Shown piece by piece: positions 50,895 to 60,222 of a DNA stretch of 64,000 bases (positions are counted from its first letter, which is position 1; each line of letters opens with the position of its first letter). The notes under the pieces are model-generated. The model did not search any database and was not told where the DNA came from. It worked only from the letters and a program-made list of their open reading frames with translations. Source of the DNA: Burkholderiales bacterium (lineage in GTDB: Bacteria; Pseudomonadota; Gammaproteobacteria; Burkholderiales; Burkholderiaceae); the NCBI GenBank assembly GCA_026225235.1, contig JAMFSK010000041.1:62001-126000 (forward strand). Reading direction: 5' to 3'. A program made the position numbers and the translations under genes.

Positions 50895-52241
50895 ATGTCC
50901 TCTTTTGAATTCTTCGCACCGTGCCCGCGTGGCCTTGAGGCCCCGCTTGCCGCCGAGTTGCGCGAAATCGGCGTGCATGCGCCGATCAAGGTGGGGGCCG
51001 AGGTGCCGGGCGGGGCGCACTTTGCCGGCGAGTGGGCCGCGGCGATGGCGGTCAATCTTCATTCGCGCATTGCGAGCCGCGTGTTGCTGAAGATCGCCCA
51101 GCGCCCGTATCGCAACGAACACGACATCTTCGCGTTTGCGCTCGAGCAGCCGTGGGAGCGCTGGTTCACGGCGAACCAGACGCTGCGTATCGACGTGACG
51201 GCGATCAAGTCGCCGCTCAAGAGCCTCGAGTTCACGACGCTGCGCGTCAAGGATGCGGTCTGCGACCGGCTGCGCGATACCACGGGCGCGCGTCCGAACA
51301 TCGATACCGCAGAGCCGGACGTGCGGATCTTCGTATTCGTGACGGCGACCGATTGCACGCTTTATCTCGATACGTCCGGTGAGCCGCTGTTCAAGCGTGG
51401 CTGGCGGCTCGACAAAGGCGCGGCGCCGCTGCGCGAAAACCTCGCGGCGGGCATTTTGCGCCTGACCGGCTGGGCGCCCGGCACGCCGCTTTATGACCCG
51501 ATGTGCGGTAGCGGCACGTTTCTCGCCGAAGCGGTCCAGCAGTCGCTAGGCGTGGCGCCGGGTGTCCAGCGGCGCTTCGGTTTCGAGAAGCTCAAGCAAT
51601 ACGACATCACGGCATGGCAAGGGCTCAAGGTCGCCGCGATGGATAAGCAACGCGCCGCACGCAGCGCGAAGATCGACGACCTGAAGATCTTCGGCAGCGA
51701 TATCTCGGGCGACATGCTCGACAAAGCGCGCAGCAATCTCGCCCGTGCCGGCGTACCGACGCTGGTGCTCAAGCAGCTCGATGCACGCAATATGGTGGCG
51801 CCCATCGATGAGCCGGGCATCCTTGTCGCGAACCCACCGTATGGCGAGCGCATCGAAGTGCGTGGCCGCGGCCCGCGCGGCGAAGCGCGGCCCACGCCGC
51901 GTAGCGAGCGCGATCAGTCGCGCGGTGCACGCGGCGAAGCGCGCGGCGGCTATCGCGATCGGGACCGCAACGGTGACGATGACGACGGCGGTGCACGTGG
52001 TTTCGAACGGGCCGAAAGCGAAGAACTGGGCGCGGAGTTCTTCCAGGCCTTCGGCGATGCACTCAAGCAGCGCTTCACGGGCTGGCACGCGTTCATGCTG
52101 TCGTCCGACCGCGGTTTGCCGGGGCAGTTGCGCCTGCGCGAGTCGACCAAGACGCCCTTGTTCAACGGTGCACTCGAGTGCCGCTTATTCCGCTTCGACC
52201 TGATCGCCGGTTCAGTCCGGCGCCGCGAACCGGAAGCGTGA
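50895..52241 (+). CDS. RlmL-like THUMP-domain RNA methyltransferase
   Basis: A 448-residue protein with an N-terminal THUMP region (FEFFAPCPRGLEAPLAAEL, up to about 160), then the RlmL/YpsC-type methyltransferase: FKRGWRLDKGAAPLRENLAAG, SAM site YDPMCGSGTFLAEA at 200-213, FGSDISGDML, and the catalytic NPPYGER at 313-319. Right after that comes an insertion of about 50 residues (322-372) rich in Arg, Gly and Asp (RGRGPRGEAR, RDRDRNGDDDDGG), then the domain resumes. It probably makes m2G in 23S rRNA, like the N-terminal half of E. coli RlmL; the target is inferred. Confidence 0.87.
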   Translation: MSSFEFFAPCPRGLEAPLAAELREIGVHAPIKVGAEVPGGAHFAGEWAAAMAVNLHSRIASRVLLKIAQRPYRNEHDIFAFALEQPWERWFTANQTLRIDVTAIKSPLKSLEFTTLRVKDAVCDRLRDTTGARPNIDTAEPDVRIFVFVTATDCTLYLDTSGEPLFKRGWRLDKGAAPLRENLAAGILRLTGWAPGTPLYDPMCGSGTFLAEAVQQSLGVAPGVQRRFGFEKLKQYDITAWQGLKVAAMDKQRAARSAKIDDLKIFGSDISGDMLDKARSNLARAGVPTLVLKQLDARNMVAPIDEPGILVANPPYGERIEVRGRGPRGEARPTPRSERDQSRGARGEARGGYRDRDRNGDDDDGGARGFERAESEELGAEFFQAFGDALKQRFTGWHAFMLSSDRGLPGQLRLRESTKTPLFNGALECRLFRFDLIAGSVRRREPEA

Positions 52242-52260
52242 AATAAAGAAGCGTTTGAAA

Positions 52261-52297
52261 TGAAGAAGGGGCCCATGAACTGGGCCCCTTCTTCATG
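52261..52297. terminator. Strong terminator between convergent RlmL-like gene and pntB
   Basis: Perfect 16-bp stem (ATGAAGAAGGGGCCCA with its complement) and TGAAC loop. The pyrimidine-rich arm ends CCTTCTTC; the symmetrical structure can serve both strands. The rest of the 183-bp gap shows nothing. Confidence 0.7.
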
Positions 52298-52424
52298 CTG
52301 GCAACGCGGTGAGCCCTTCCGAAGCACCGGCTGGCACGGAATCCCACTGGACTCCGTCGCGCCGACTACGGCGACGACGCCGACCGCGCTCACGCGCTGC
52401 TGGCCCGATGTTCCGAGCAAGGAC

Positions 52425-53864
52425 TTACTCGACCGCTTTCATCATGGCTTCAACGACCTTCTTCGCGTCGCCGAACACCATCATCGTCTTGTCCATATAG
52501 AACAGCTCGTTGTCGAGCCCGGCGTAGCCGGAAGCCATCGAGCGCTTGTTGACGATCACGGTGGCGGCCTTATAGGCCTCGAGGATCGGCATGCCGGCGA
52601 TGGGCGACTTCGGATCCTTGGCGGCCGGGTTCACCACGTCGTTGGCGCCGAGCACGAGCACGACATCGGTCTGCCCGAATTCGGCATTGATATCGTCCAT
52701 CTCGAAGACCTGGTCGTAGGGCACCTCGGCCTCGGCCAGCAGCACGTTCATATGGCCCGGCATGCGGCCCGCTACCGGGTGGATCGCGTACTTGACGTCG
52801 ATGCCCTTGGCGACGAGCTTGGTCGTCAGCTCCTTGAGCGCATGTTGCGCCCGTGCGACTGCGAGACCATAACCCGGCACGATCACCACGGTTTCCGCAT
52901 TGCTGAGCATGAACGCTGCATCGTCAGGCGAGCCCGACTTCACCGGCCGCTGCTCGGCGGCAGGGCCACCGGCGGCCGCCGCTTCCCCTCCGAAGCCACC
53001 CAGCAGGACATTGAAGAACGAGCGGTTCATCGCCTTGCACATGATGTACGAAAGAATCGCGCCCGATGAGCCGACCAGTGAGCCTGCCACGATCAGCATC
53101 GAGTTGTTCAGCGAGAAGCCGATGCCGGCTGCGGCCCAGCCCGAATACGAGTTCAGCATCGACACGACAACGGGCATGTCGGCCCCGCCGATCGGGATGA
53201 TGATCAGCACGCCGAGCGCAAACGCGATCAGCGTCATGATGATGAAGGGCAGCCACGATTGCGAGATGAAGAAGATGATGCCGAAGCCGACCATCGCAAT
53301 CGCGAGCATCAGGTTGATCAGGTGCTGCCCCGGATAGATCACCGGCGCGCCCTTGAACAGCCTGAATTTGTAATTGCCCGACAGCTTGCCGAAAGCGATC
53401 ACCGAGCCCGAGAAGGTGATGGCGCCCACGAAGGTACCGATAAACAGTTCGACCCGATTGCCATACGGCAGCGTCGGATCGCCCTGCGGCGCCAGACCGA
53501 AAGCCGAGGGCTCGGACACCACGGCATACGCGATACAGACCGCCGCCAGGCCGATCAGCGAATGCATCGCCGCGACCAGTTCGGGCATCTTGGTCATCTC
53601 GACGCGGTTCGCCACGAACGCGCCGATCGTGCCACCGATCACGAGTGCACCGAGCAACAGGCCGAGCCCGGTGCCGAGGGGCAACTGCATTTCGCTCGCG
53701 CGGTTATAGATCAGGGCGAGGGTCGTGAGCACCGCGATGAGCATGCCGCTCATGCCGAACACATTGCCGCGCCGCGCCGTGGTGGGATGCGAGAGACCCT
53801 TGAGCGCCTGAATGAAACAGACCGAGGCGACCAGATAGAGGAGGGTGACGACTTCGTAGCTCAT
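52425..53864 (-). CDS. pntB: NAD(P) transhydrogenase subunit beta
   Basis: Domain II (membrane) and domain III (NADP(H)-binding) of the proton-pumping transhydrogenase, 479 residues. About eight helices occupy residues 1-270 (EVVTLLYLVASVCFIQALKGL, TGLGLLLGALVIGGTIGAFVA). The NADP domain includes MLSNAETVVIVPGYGLAVARAQHA, HPVAGRMPGHMNVLLAEAEVPYD and NDVVNPAAKDPKSPIAGMPIL. It overlaps the small pntA2 gene by 4 bp. Last gene of pntA1-pntA2-pntB. Confidence 0.97.
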   Translation of the reverse strand: MSYEVVTLLYLVASVCFIQALKGLSHPTTARRGNVFGMSGMLIAVLTTLALIYNRASEMQLPLGTGLGLLLGALVIGGTIGAFVANRVEMTKMPELVAAMHSLIGLAAVCIAYAVVSEPSAFGLAPQGDPTLPYGNRVELFIGTFVGAITFSGSVIAFGKLSGNYKFRLFKGAPVIYPGQHLINLMLAIAMVGFGIIFFISQSWLPFIIMTLIAFALGVLIIIPIGGADMPVVVSMLNSYSGWAAAGIGFSLNNSMLIVAGSLVGSSGAILSYIMCKAMNRSFFNVLLGGFGGEAAAAGGPAAEQRPVKSGSPDDAAFMLSNAETVVIVPGYGLAVARAQHALKELTTKLVAKGIDVKYAIHPVAGRMPGHMNVLLAEAEVPYDQVFEMDDINAEFGQTDVVLVLGANDVVNPAAKDPKSPIAGMPILEAYKAATVIVNKRSMASGYAGLDNELFYMDKTMMVFGDAKKVVEAMMKAVE

Positions 53865-54178
53865 TTCGCGGCCCCCGCAGCGGCCGGCGCATCTTTCTTC
53901 GGGGTTTTCTTGCGGAACATCTCGAGCATGCGGCGCGTGACCAGGAAGCCGCCGAACACATTGATCGCCGCGAGCAGCACGGCGATCGTGCCGAAAATCT
54001 TGCCTGCCGGGCTGACCGTCAGCGCAGCCGCGAGCATTGCACCGACGATCACGATAGCCGAGATCGCATTGGTGACCGCCATCAGCGGCGTATGCAGCGC
54101 GGGCGTGACCGTCCAGACCACGTGATAGCCGACATAGACGGCCAGCACGAACACAATCAAATGATTGACCAGTTCCAT
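53861..54178 (-). CDS. pntA2: NAD(P) transhydrogenase subunit alpha part 2
   Basis: The small membrane part of the alpha subunit, 105 residues with three hydrophobic helices (VNHLIVFVLAVYVGYHVVW, AISAIVIVGAMLAAALTV, IFGTIAVLLAAINVFGGFLV) and a conserved end TRRMLEMFRKK. In E. coli this is the C-terminus of a single PntA; the separate form is typical of the three-subunit enzyme. It lies 12 bp after pntA1 and overlaps pntB by 4 bp. Confidence 0.95.
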   Translation of the reverse strand: MELVNHLIVFVLAVYVGYHVVWTVTPALHTPLMAVTNAISAIVIVGAMLAAALTVSPAGKIFGTIAVLLAAINVFGGFLVTRRMLEMFRKKTPKKDAPAAAGAAK

Positions 54179-54190
54179 TTCCGATCCTCG

Positions 54191-55342
54191 TCAGGCGCGT
54201 CGCGCGTTGCGGATGACTTCGCCGTCGCGCGCGAGCAGGGTCGCGGCGACGATATCGTCGTTGAGGTCGATTACCAGCTTGCCGTCGGCGTCGACGATCA
54301 GCTTGAGGAAATCGAACAGGTTACGGGCATAGAGCGACGAGGCGTCGGACGCCACGGTGGCAGGCAGGTTGGTGTGCCCGACGATCTGCACGCCGTGCCG
54401 GACCACTGTCTTGTCGGTCTCGGTGAGCGGACAGTTGCCGCCGCGCCCGTGCGCTTGCTCAGGGCCACGGCCGGCCGCGAGATCGATGATCACCGAACCC
54501 GGTTTCATGGCCTGGACGGTTTCTTCCTGGATCAGCGTCGGGGCCGGGCGGCCGGGAATCAAGGCGGTCGAGATCACGATATCGGCCAGCTTGAGCCTCT
54601 CGTGAACCTGCACGGCTTGCCGCTTGAGCCAGCTTTCGGGCATCGGGCGTGCATAGCCCCCTACGCCTACCGCCGCTTCGCGTTCTTCATCCGTTTCGTA
54701 AGGCACGTCGATGAACTTCGCGCCGAGCGATTCAATCTGCTCTTTCACCGCGGGACGCACGTCGGATGCTTCGATCACCGCGCCCAGCCGCTTGGCCGTC
54801 GCAATCGCCTGGAGCCCGGCGACACCTGCGCCGAGCACCACGACGCGGGCCGCCTTGACGGTCCCCGCGGCGGTCATCAGCATCGGCATGAAACGCGGAT
54901 ACAGTTCGGCGGCCATCAGCACGGCGCGATAGCCCGCAATATTGGCCTGTGAAGACAGGACATCGAGGCTTTGCGCGCGCGTCGTGCGTGGCGCCGACTC
55001 GAGTGCAAAGGCCGTGAGGCCTGCTGCCGCGAGGCGAGCGGCCTGCTCGGCGTCAAACGGGTCGAGCATGCCGACCAGCACGGCGCCCCGCGCGAACAAG
55101 GGCAACTCGCGATCGAGCGGTGCCCGAACCTTGAGGACAATCTCCGCGCCCAGCGCGGCCGCCGTGTCGACGATCTCCGCGCCCATCGCCTGATAGGCGG
55201 CGTCCGGAAAGAAAGCGTGAGCACCGGCGCCGGCTTCGAACAGCACCTGGTGGTGGGCGGCGATCAGGCGCTTAACCGTTTCCGGTGTCGCCGCGACGCG
55301 CGTTTCCCCGTCCCGCACTTCGGCGGGTATGCCAATTCGCAT
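54191..55342 (-). CDS. pntA1: NAD(P) transhydrogenase subunit alpha part 1
   Basis: Soluble NAD(H)-binding domain I, 383 residues: MRIGIPAEVRDGETRVAATP, QAYQAMGAEIVD-type segment, SLDVLSSQANIAGYRAVL, the Rossmann loop VVLGAGVAGLQAIATAKRLGAV, ASDVRPAVKEQIESLGAKF and PGSVIIDLAAGRGPEQ. No membrane segment, as expected because pntA2 is separate. AAGGAG precedes the ATG at 55342. The 348-bp divergent gap to mnmA (55343-55690) holds only a possible mnmA -10. The enzyme uses the proton gradient to make NADPH. Confidence 0.96.
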   Translation of the reverse strand: MRIGIPAEVRDGETRVAATPETVKRLIAAHHQVLFEAGAGAHAFFPDAAYQAMGAEIVDTAAALGAEIVLKVRAPLDRELPLFARGAVLVGMLDPFDAEQAARLAAAGLTAFALESAPRTTRAQSLDVLSSQANIAGYRAVLMAAELYPRFMPMLMTAAGTVKAARVVVLGAGVAGLQAIATAKRLGAVIEASDVRPAVKEQIESLGAKFIDVPYETDEEREAAVGVGGYARPMPESWLKRQAVQVHERLKLADIVISTALIPGRPAPTLIQEETVQAMKPGSVIIDLAAGRGPEQAHGRGGNCPLTETDKTVVRHGVQIVGHTNLPATVASDASSLYARNLFDFLKLIVDADGKLVIDLNDDIVAATLLARDGEVIRNARRA

Positions 55343-55601
55343 TGCGTTCTCCTTCTTGTTTTCGGACGCCCACGCAACGGCGGCACAACCGCCCCGACGG
55401 GACCGTGAAACCTCTGGCTGCCACACTGTACCCGAGCACCGCCTGCGCGGCAGTCAGTACCGACCCCGGGGCCGGGGACGAACGGACAGGCCCACTGTAC
55501 AGAAAGAGGGGCGTGCGCGCGATATGGCCGAAAAGCCAATTTTTCGTCCGCGACGCGAGAGCGCCCCGACGCGCTCGAAAGCGCGCGCGGCCCCTTGACG
55601 G

Positions 55602-55607
55602 TAAAAT
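55602..55607 (+). promoter_or_regulatory. Candidate -10 element of mnmA
   Basis: TAAAAT 83 bp before the mnmA ATG, in the pntA1-mnmA gap; the nearby TTGACG is too close to be its -35. Confidence 0.35.
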
Positions 55608-55690
55608 GCGAAGTGATTGAATTCTGAAGGAAAATTCCGGATGGTCGCGGGCACCCAGCCCGGCGTGCCGCACGCGGAATCTGCAAGCAT

Positions 55691-56833
55691 ATGGCGAAGC
55701 AAAAAGTGGTGGTGGGCATGTCCGGCGGCGTCGACTCGTCGGTCACGGCGTGGCTGCTCAAAGAGCAGGGCTACGAGGTGGTCGGCCTGTTCATGAAGAA
55801 CTGGGAAGACGACGACGACAGCGAGTACTGCTCGACCCGGGAAGACTGGATCGACGTGGTCTCGGTGGCCGACCTGATCGGTATCGACATCGAGGCGGTC
55901 AATTTTGCGGCCGAATACAAAGACCGGGTGTTCGCCGAGTTCCTGCGCGAATACTCGGCCGGCCGCACGCCGAACCCCGACGTGCTGTGCAACGCCGAGA
56001 TCAAGTTCAAGGCCTTCCTCGACCACGCGTTTGCGCTCGGCGCCGACCGCATCGCCACGGGCCACTATGCGCGCGTGCGGGAGGTTGGAAGCGACGGCCG
56101 TGTCGAGTTGCTCAAGGCGACCGATCTCAGCAAGGATCAGAGCTATTTCCTGCACCGGCTGAACCAGCATCAGTTGTCGCGCACGATGTTTCCGCTCGGG
56201 GAAATGCCGAAGACGCAAGTGCGGCGGATCGCCGAGCAGATCGGCTTGCCGAATGCGAAGAAGAAGGACTCGACCGGGATTTGTTTTATCGGCGAACGCC
56301 CTTTCCGCGAGTTCCTCAACCGCTATCTCCCGACGCAGCCGGGACCGATGAAGACGCCCGACGGCAAAGTGATCGGCGAGCACATCGGGCTGGCCTTCTA
56401 TACGCTGGGCCAGCGCAAGGGAATCGGTCTGGGCGGCAGCCGCGACGGCAGCGGCGAACCGTGGTTCGTGGCGCGCAAGGCGATGGATACGAATACGCTG
56501 TATGTGGTGCAAGGGCACGATCACCCCTGGCTCGCTGCACCCGCGCTCGAAGCGATCGACGCCAGTTGGGTGGCCGGCGTGCCACCGGCCGAAGGCGCTC
56601 ACATCGCCGCGAAGACGCGCTACCGGCAGGCCGATGCGCCGTGCACCGTGCTCCGTGCATCGCCCGAGGGCGGCTTCGCCCTGGGCTTTGCCGACGCGCA
56701 GTGGGCGGTGACGCCCGGCCAGTCCGCGGTGTTGTATGACGGCGAGGTCTGTCTGGGCGGTGGCATCATCGAGCGCTCGGGCAGCGACCTGGCCGGCCTG
56801 GTGGCATCGACCGCGATCGCGGCCGCGGTCTAG
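55691..56833 (+). CDS. mnmA: tRNA 2-thiouridine(34) synthase
   Basis: Thiolates U34 of tRNA-Lys, -Glu and -Gln, with sulfur delivered by a relay. It has 380 residues: the PP-loop [18 protein letters not shown] at 6-23, ATP/tRNA region [11 protein letters not shown], active-site Cys100 in [32 protein letters not shown], and the second cysteine Cys198 in [13 protein letters not shown]. The C-terminal domain includes [19 protein letters not shown]. The start at 55691 fits the family N-terminus. It is convergent with gst. Confidence 0.97.
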   Translation: MAKQKVVVGMSGGVDSSVTAWLLKEQGYEVVGLFMKNWEDDDDSEYCSTREDWIDVVSVADLIGIDIEAVNFAAEYKDRVFAEFLREYSAGRTPNPDVLCNAEIKFKAFLDHAFALGADRIATGHYARVREVGSDGRVELLKATDLSKDQSYFLHRLNQHQLSRTMFPLGEMPKTQVRRIAEQIGLPNAKKKDSTGICFIGERPFREFLNRYLPTQPGPMKTPDGKVIGEHIGLAFYTLGQRKGIGLGGSRDGSGEPWFVARKAMDTNTLYVVQGHDHPWLAAPALEAIDASWVAGVPPAEGAHIAAKTRYRQADAPCTVLRASPEGGFALGFADAQWAVTPGQSAVLYDGEVCLGGGIIERSGSDLAGLVASTAIAAAV

Positions 56834-56927
56834 CTTCAGGCGGAGCACCGCACGTAGTTGACTGCGAGCGCAAATCGGCAAGCGGCGGCGGCTCTCCAGC
56901 GCCGCCACCCCAGCTCCCGCTAATCGC

Positions 56928-57542
56928 TCAACCCTGCGGCACTGTCTCGGCAAACGACGGCCGCTGCATGAGCTTGTCAAAAAGCCGGGCGAGGTTCGGA
57001 TAGGTTTCGCGCCATTCGATCTCGGGCATCCGGAAGCTCACATAACCCAGTGCGCAGCCGACCGCGATATCGGCAAGCGTCTGATGATTCGACGCGCACC
57101 AGGCGTTTTCTCCCAGGCCCTTGGCCATCGCGGCGATGCCGTGTTCGACCTTGCGGGTCTGGCGGGCGACCCAACTGTCGCTGCGCTGGGCCGGTTCGCG
57201 CAGCATAGTTTCCTGGCGGATCAGCGTGGCGGCGTCGCAGACACCGTCGCCGAGCGCTTCCCAGCAGCGTACTTCGGCGCGTTCGCGTCCGGCCGGCGGG
57301 ATCAGCTTGCCGACCGGGGTCAAGGTATCGACGTACTCACAGATCACCCGTGAATCGAACACCGCTTCGCCATCTTCCATGACGAGGCAGGGAATCTTGC
57401 CGAGCGGGTTGAATTCGTCGATCGTGGTATCGGGCGCCCAGACGTTCTCGATTACGAACTGATAATCGATCTTCTTTTCAGCCATGACGACACGAACCTT
57501 ACGCACGTAGGGGCTGCTCAGCGAACCGATGAGTTTCATCAT
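56928..57542 (-). CDS. Glutathione S-transferase family protein
   Basis: A 204-residue GST. The thioredoxin-like N-terminal domain begins MKLIGSLSSPYVRKVRVVMAEK and includes FNPLGKIPCLVMEDGEAVFDSRVICEYVD segments (GKIPCLVMEDGEAVFDS is the glutathione-binding Pro/Glu-Ser region). The helical C-terminal domain has HQTLADIAVGCALGYVSF. The Ser-Ser-Pro start suggests a YfcF/YibF-like or beta/zeta-type GST; the substrate is unknown. It is convergent with mnmA, and its upstream region carries the 11-bp repeat array. Confidence 0.88.
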   Translation of the reverse strand: MMKLIGSLSSPYVRKVRVVMAEKKIDYQFVIENVWAPDTTIDEFNPLGKIPCLVMEDGEAVFDSRVICEYVDTLTPVGKLIPPAGRERAEVRCWEALGDGVCDAATLIRQETMLREPAQRSDSWVARQTRKVEHGIAAMAKGLGENAWCASNHQTLADIAVGCALGYVSFRMPEIEWRETYPNLARLFDKLMQRPSFAETVPQG

Positions 57543-57678
57543 TGCGTTCTTTTTTGACCTGTAGGGGGTAAGCGACGCGTGGTTAACGCATGGGCACTGG
57601 AGAAGGATTACAACACGAATTCCTGACGACTGGCGCGACGCTGCGCGTTAGTACTTGCACACCTGGACAGCATCGCTT

Positions 57679-57788
57679 GAACCCGCTTTGAACCCGCTTT
57701 GAACCCGCTTTGAGTTCGTTTCTAACCCGCTTCTAACCAGCTTCGAACCCTTTTCTAACTGGTTTCCAATCCACTTCGAGCGCGTTTC
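57679..57788. repeat. Array of ten 11-bp degenerate tandem repeats
   Basis: Starting at 57679, units of exactly 11 bp: GAACCCGCTTT three times, then GAGTTCGTTTC, TAACCCGCTTC, TAACCAGCTTC, GAACCCTTTTC, TAACTGGTTTC, CAATCCACTTC, GAGCGCGTTTC. Each ends in a T-rich TTT/TTC step, so T tracts recur every 11 bp, near one helical turn. It lies 137 bp upstream of gst and 230 bp upstream of purB. The 475-bp gap (57543-58017) holds nothing else except the purB -10. Confidence 0.85.
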
Positions 57789-57880
57789 GAAGCAGATCGT
57801 GCGTGCATTGCGCGGAGCGTGGGCGCAGCGGCATTAGGAGGGGTGACGGGAAGTCCGGCAGGAAGTGCGAGCGCCGATGG

Positions 57881-57886
57881 TAAAAT
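57881..57886 (+). promoter_or_regulatory. Candidate -10 element of purB
   Basis: TAAAAT 131 bp before the purB ATG and 93 bp after the repeat array; no -35. Confidence 0.35.
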
Positions 57887-58005
57887 CGTGGGTTACTTTC
57901 CGACTTTCCGACCGCCGCCACGTTGCCGCGCGCCAACAACGGATGCCAGGCGGTGCTCAGGCGCCGCATGCCCCGAGGTGTGCCGCCGCGCCGCCGGTCT
58001 TCTAG

Positions 58006-59403
<1,398 letters not shown>

Positions 59404-59437
59404 CGTCTCGAATGCGCTGCGTGAGTTGAAGATTGCC

Positions 59438-59469
59438 AAAAAAAAGCCCCGCGCGAGCGGGGCTTTTTT
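59438..59469. terminator. Bidirectional intrinsic terminator purB/pqiC
   Basis: A8, stem GCCCCGC/GCGGGGC with GCGA loop, then T6 on the plus strand. Symmetric A/T flanks let it stop purB (plus) and the pqi operon (minus), whose stop is at 59488. Confidence 0.9.
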
Positions 59470-59487
59470 GCATTCATGCGAGACCGA

Positions 59488-60222
59488 TCAGGGGCAGGGC
59501 ACCATCGGCGGTGCGGGCATCGCCGCCACGACCGGCGGCTTGCCTTTGCCGGCGGGCGCCGTGGGTTTGGCGGCCGGAGCGGGCATCGACGGTGCGTCGT
59601 TGAGCGTGGTGATCACGCCGCCGATGTCGGCGGCGATCTGCTGGAGTCCGCGCCGGTGACCCTGCGCAATCGCGTCATAGCCCGAGCCGATCTGCTCGCT
59701 CACGACTGAGCGGCATGTGACGACCGCTCCGTCCTGTGAGTTCTGCGAATCCGAACGCCGCACCGTCCAGACCATGTCGATCGCGGTGCTCTGGGAGGGC
59801 ACGGAGACAAAACGCCGCACATTCATCGAGACCCGGTACACCGGCAGATGGGACGGATACGACGAGCGGAACACGTCGATCGTATGCAGCGACCGGGTCA
59901 GGTAGTCCGACACCGAATGCGAGATCTCGGTCGACAAAGGCCCGATCCAACGCTGGTGTTCGACCACGGTGACGCGGCCATCGCCGAGGTCGAGCACCAT
60001 CTGCTCGCGTGCCACGTCGTCGGGGATCGTCGCATCGGTCACCTCGATGTAGAACGGCGCGGCTTCGGCGGCCGACGGGTGATAGATCGTCGCGCCCTCA
60101 CGGCCGCTCAGCGTATAGAAGTGGTCGGGCGGCGTGGCCGCGCAGCCCGCCAGGAGCAGCGCCGCGGCGCTGACCGCGTAGGCCGCGAGCGTCCTGAGGC
60201 GCGTCGATTGAATCGGCATCAT
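59488..60222 (-). CDS. pqiC: PqiC-type ABC-transport auxiliary lipoprotein
   Basis: Outer-membrane lipoprotein partner of PqiB, 244 residues. Lipobox ALLLAGC (Cys27), then DHFYTLSGREGATIYHPS, IPDDVAREQMVLDLGDGRV, HQRWIGPLSTEISHSVSDYLTRSL, typical of the DUF330/PqiC fold. The last 35 residues are Pro/Ala-rich (PAAKPTAPAGKGKPPV) and unlike the core. It overlaps pqiB by 4 bp and is the last gene of the operon. Confidence 0.93.
   Translation of the reverse strand: MMPIQSTRLRTLAAYAVSAAALLLAGCAATPPDHFYTLSGREGATIYHPSAAEAAPFYIEVTDATIPDDVAREQMVLDLGDGRVTVVEHQRWIGPLSTEISHSVSDYLTRSLHTIDVFRSSYPSHLPVYRVSMNVRRFVSVPSQSTAIDMVWTVRRSDSQNSQDGAVVTCRSVVSEQIGSGYDAIAQGHRRGLQQIAADIGGVITTLNDAPSMPAPAAKPTAPAGKGKPPVVAAMPAPPMVPCP

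Noticed and set aside
57679..57788. 11-bp repeats read as a CRISPR array
   Set aside because: The units are contiguous with no spacers, far too short for CRISPR repeats, and no cas gene is near.
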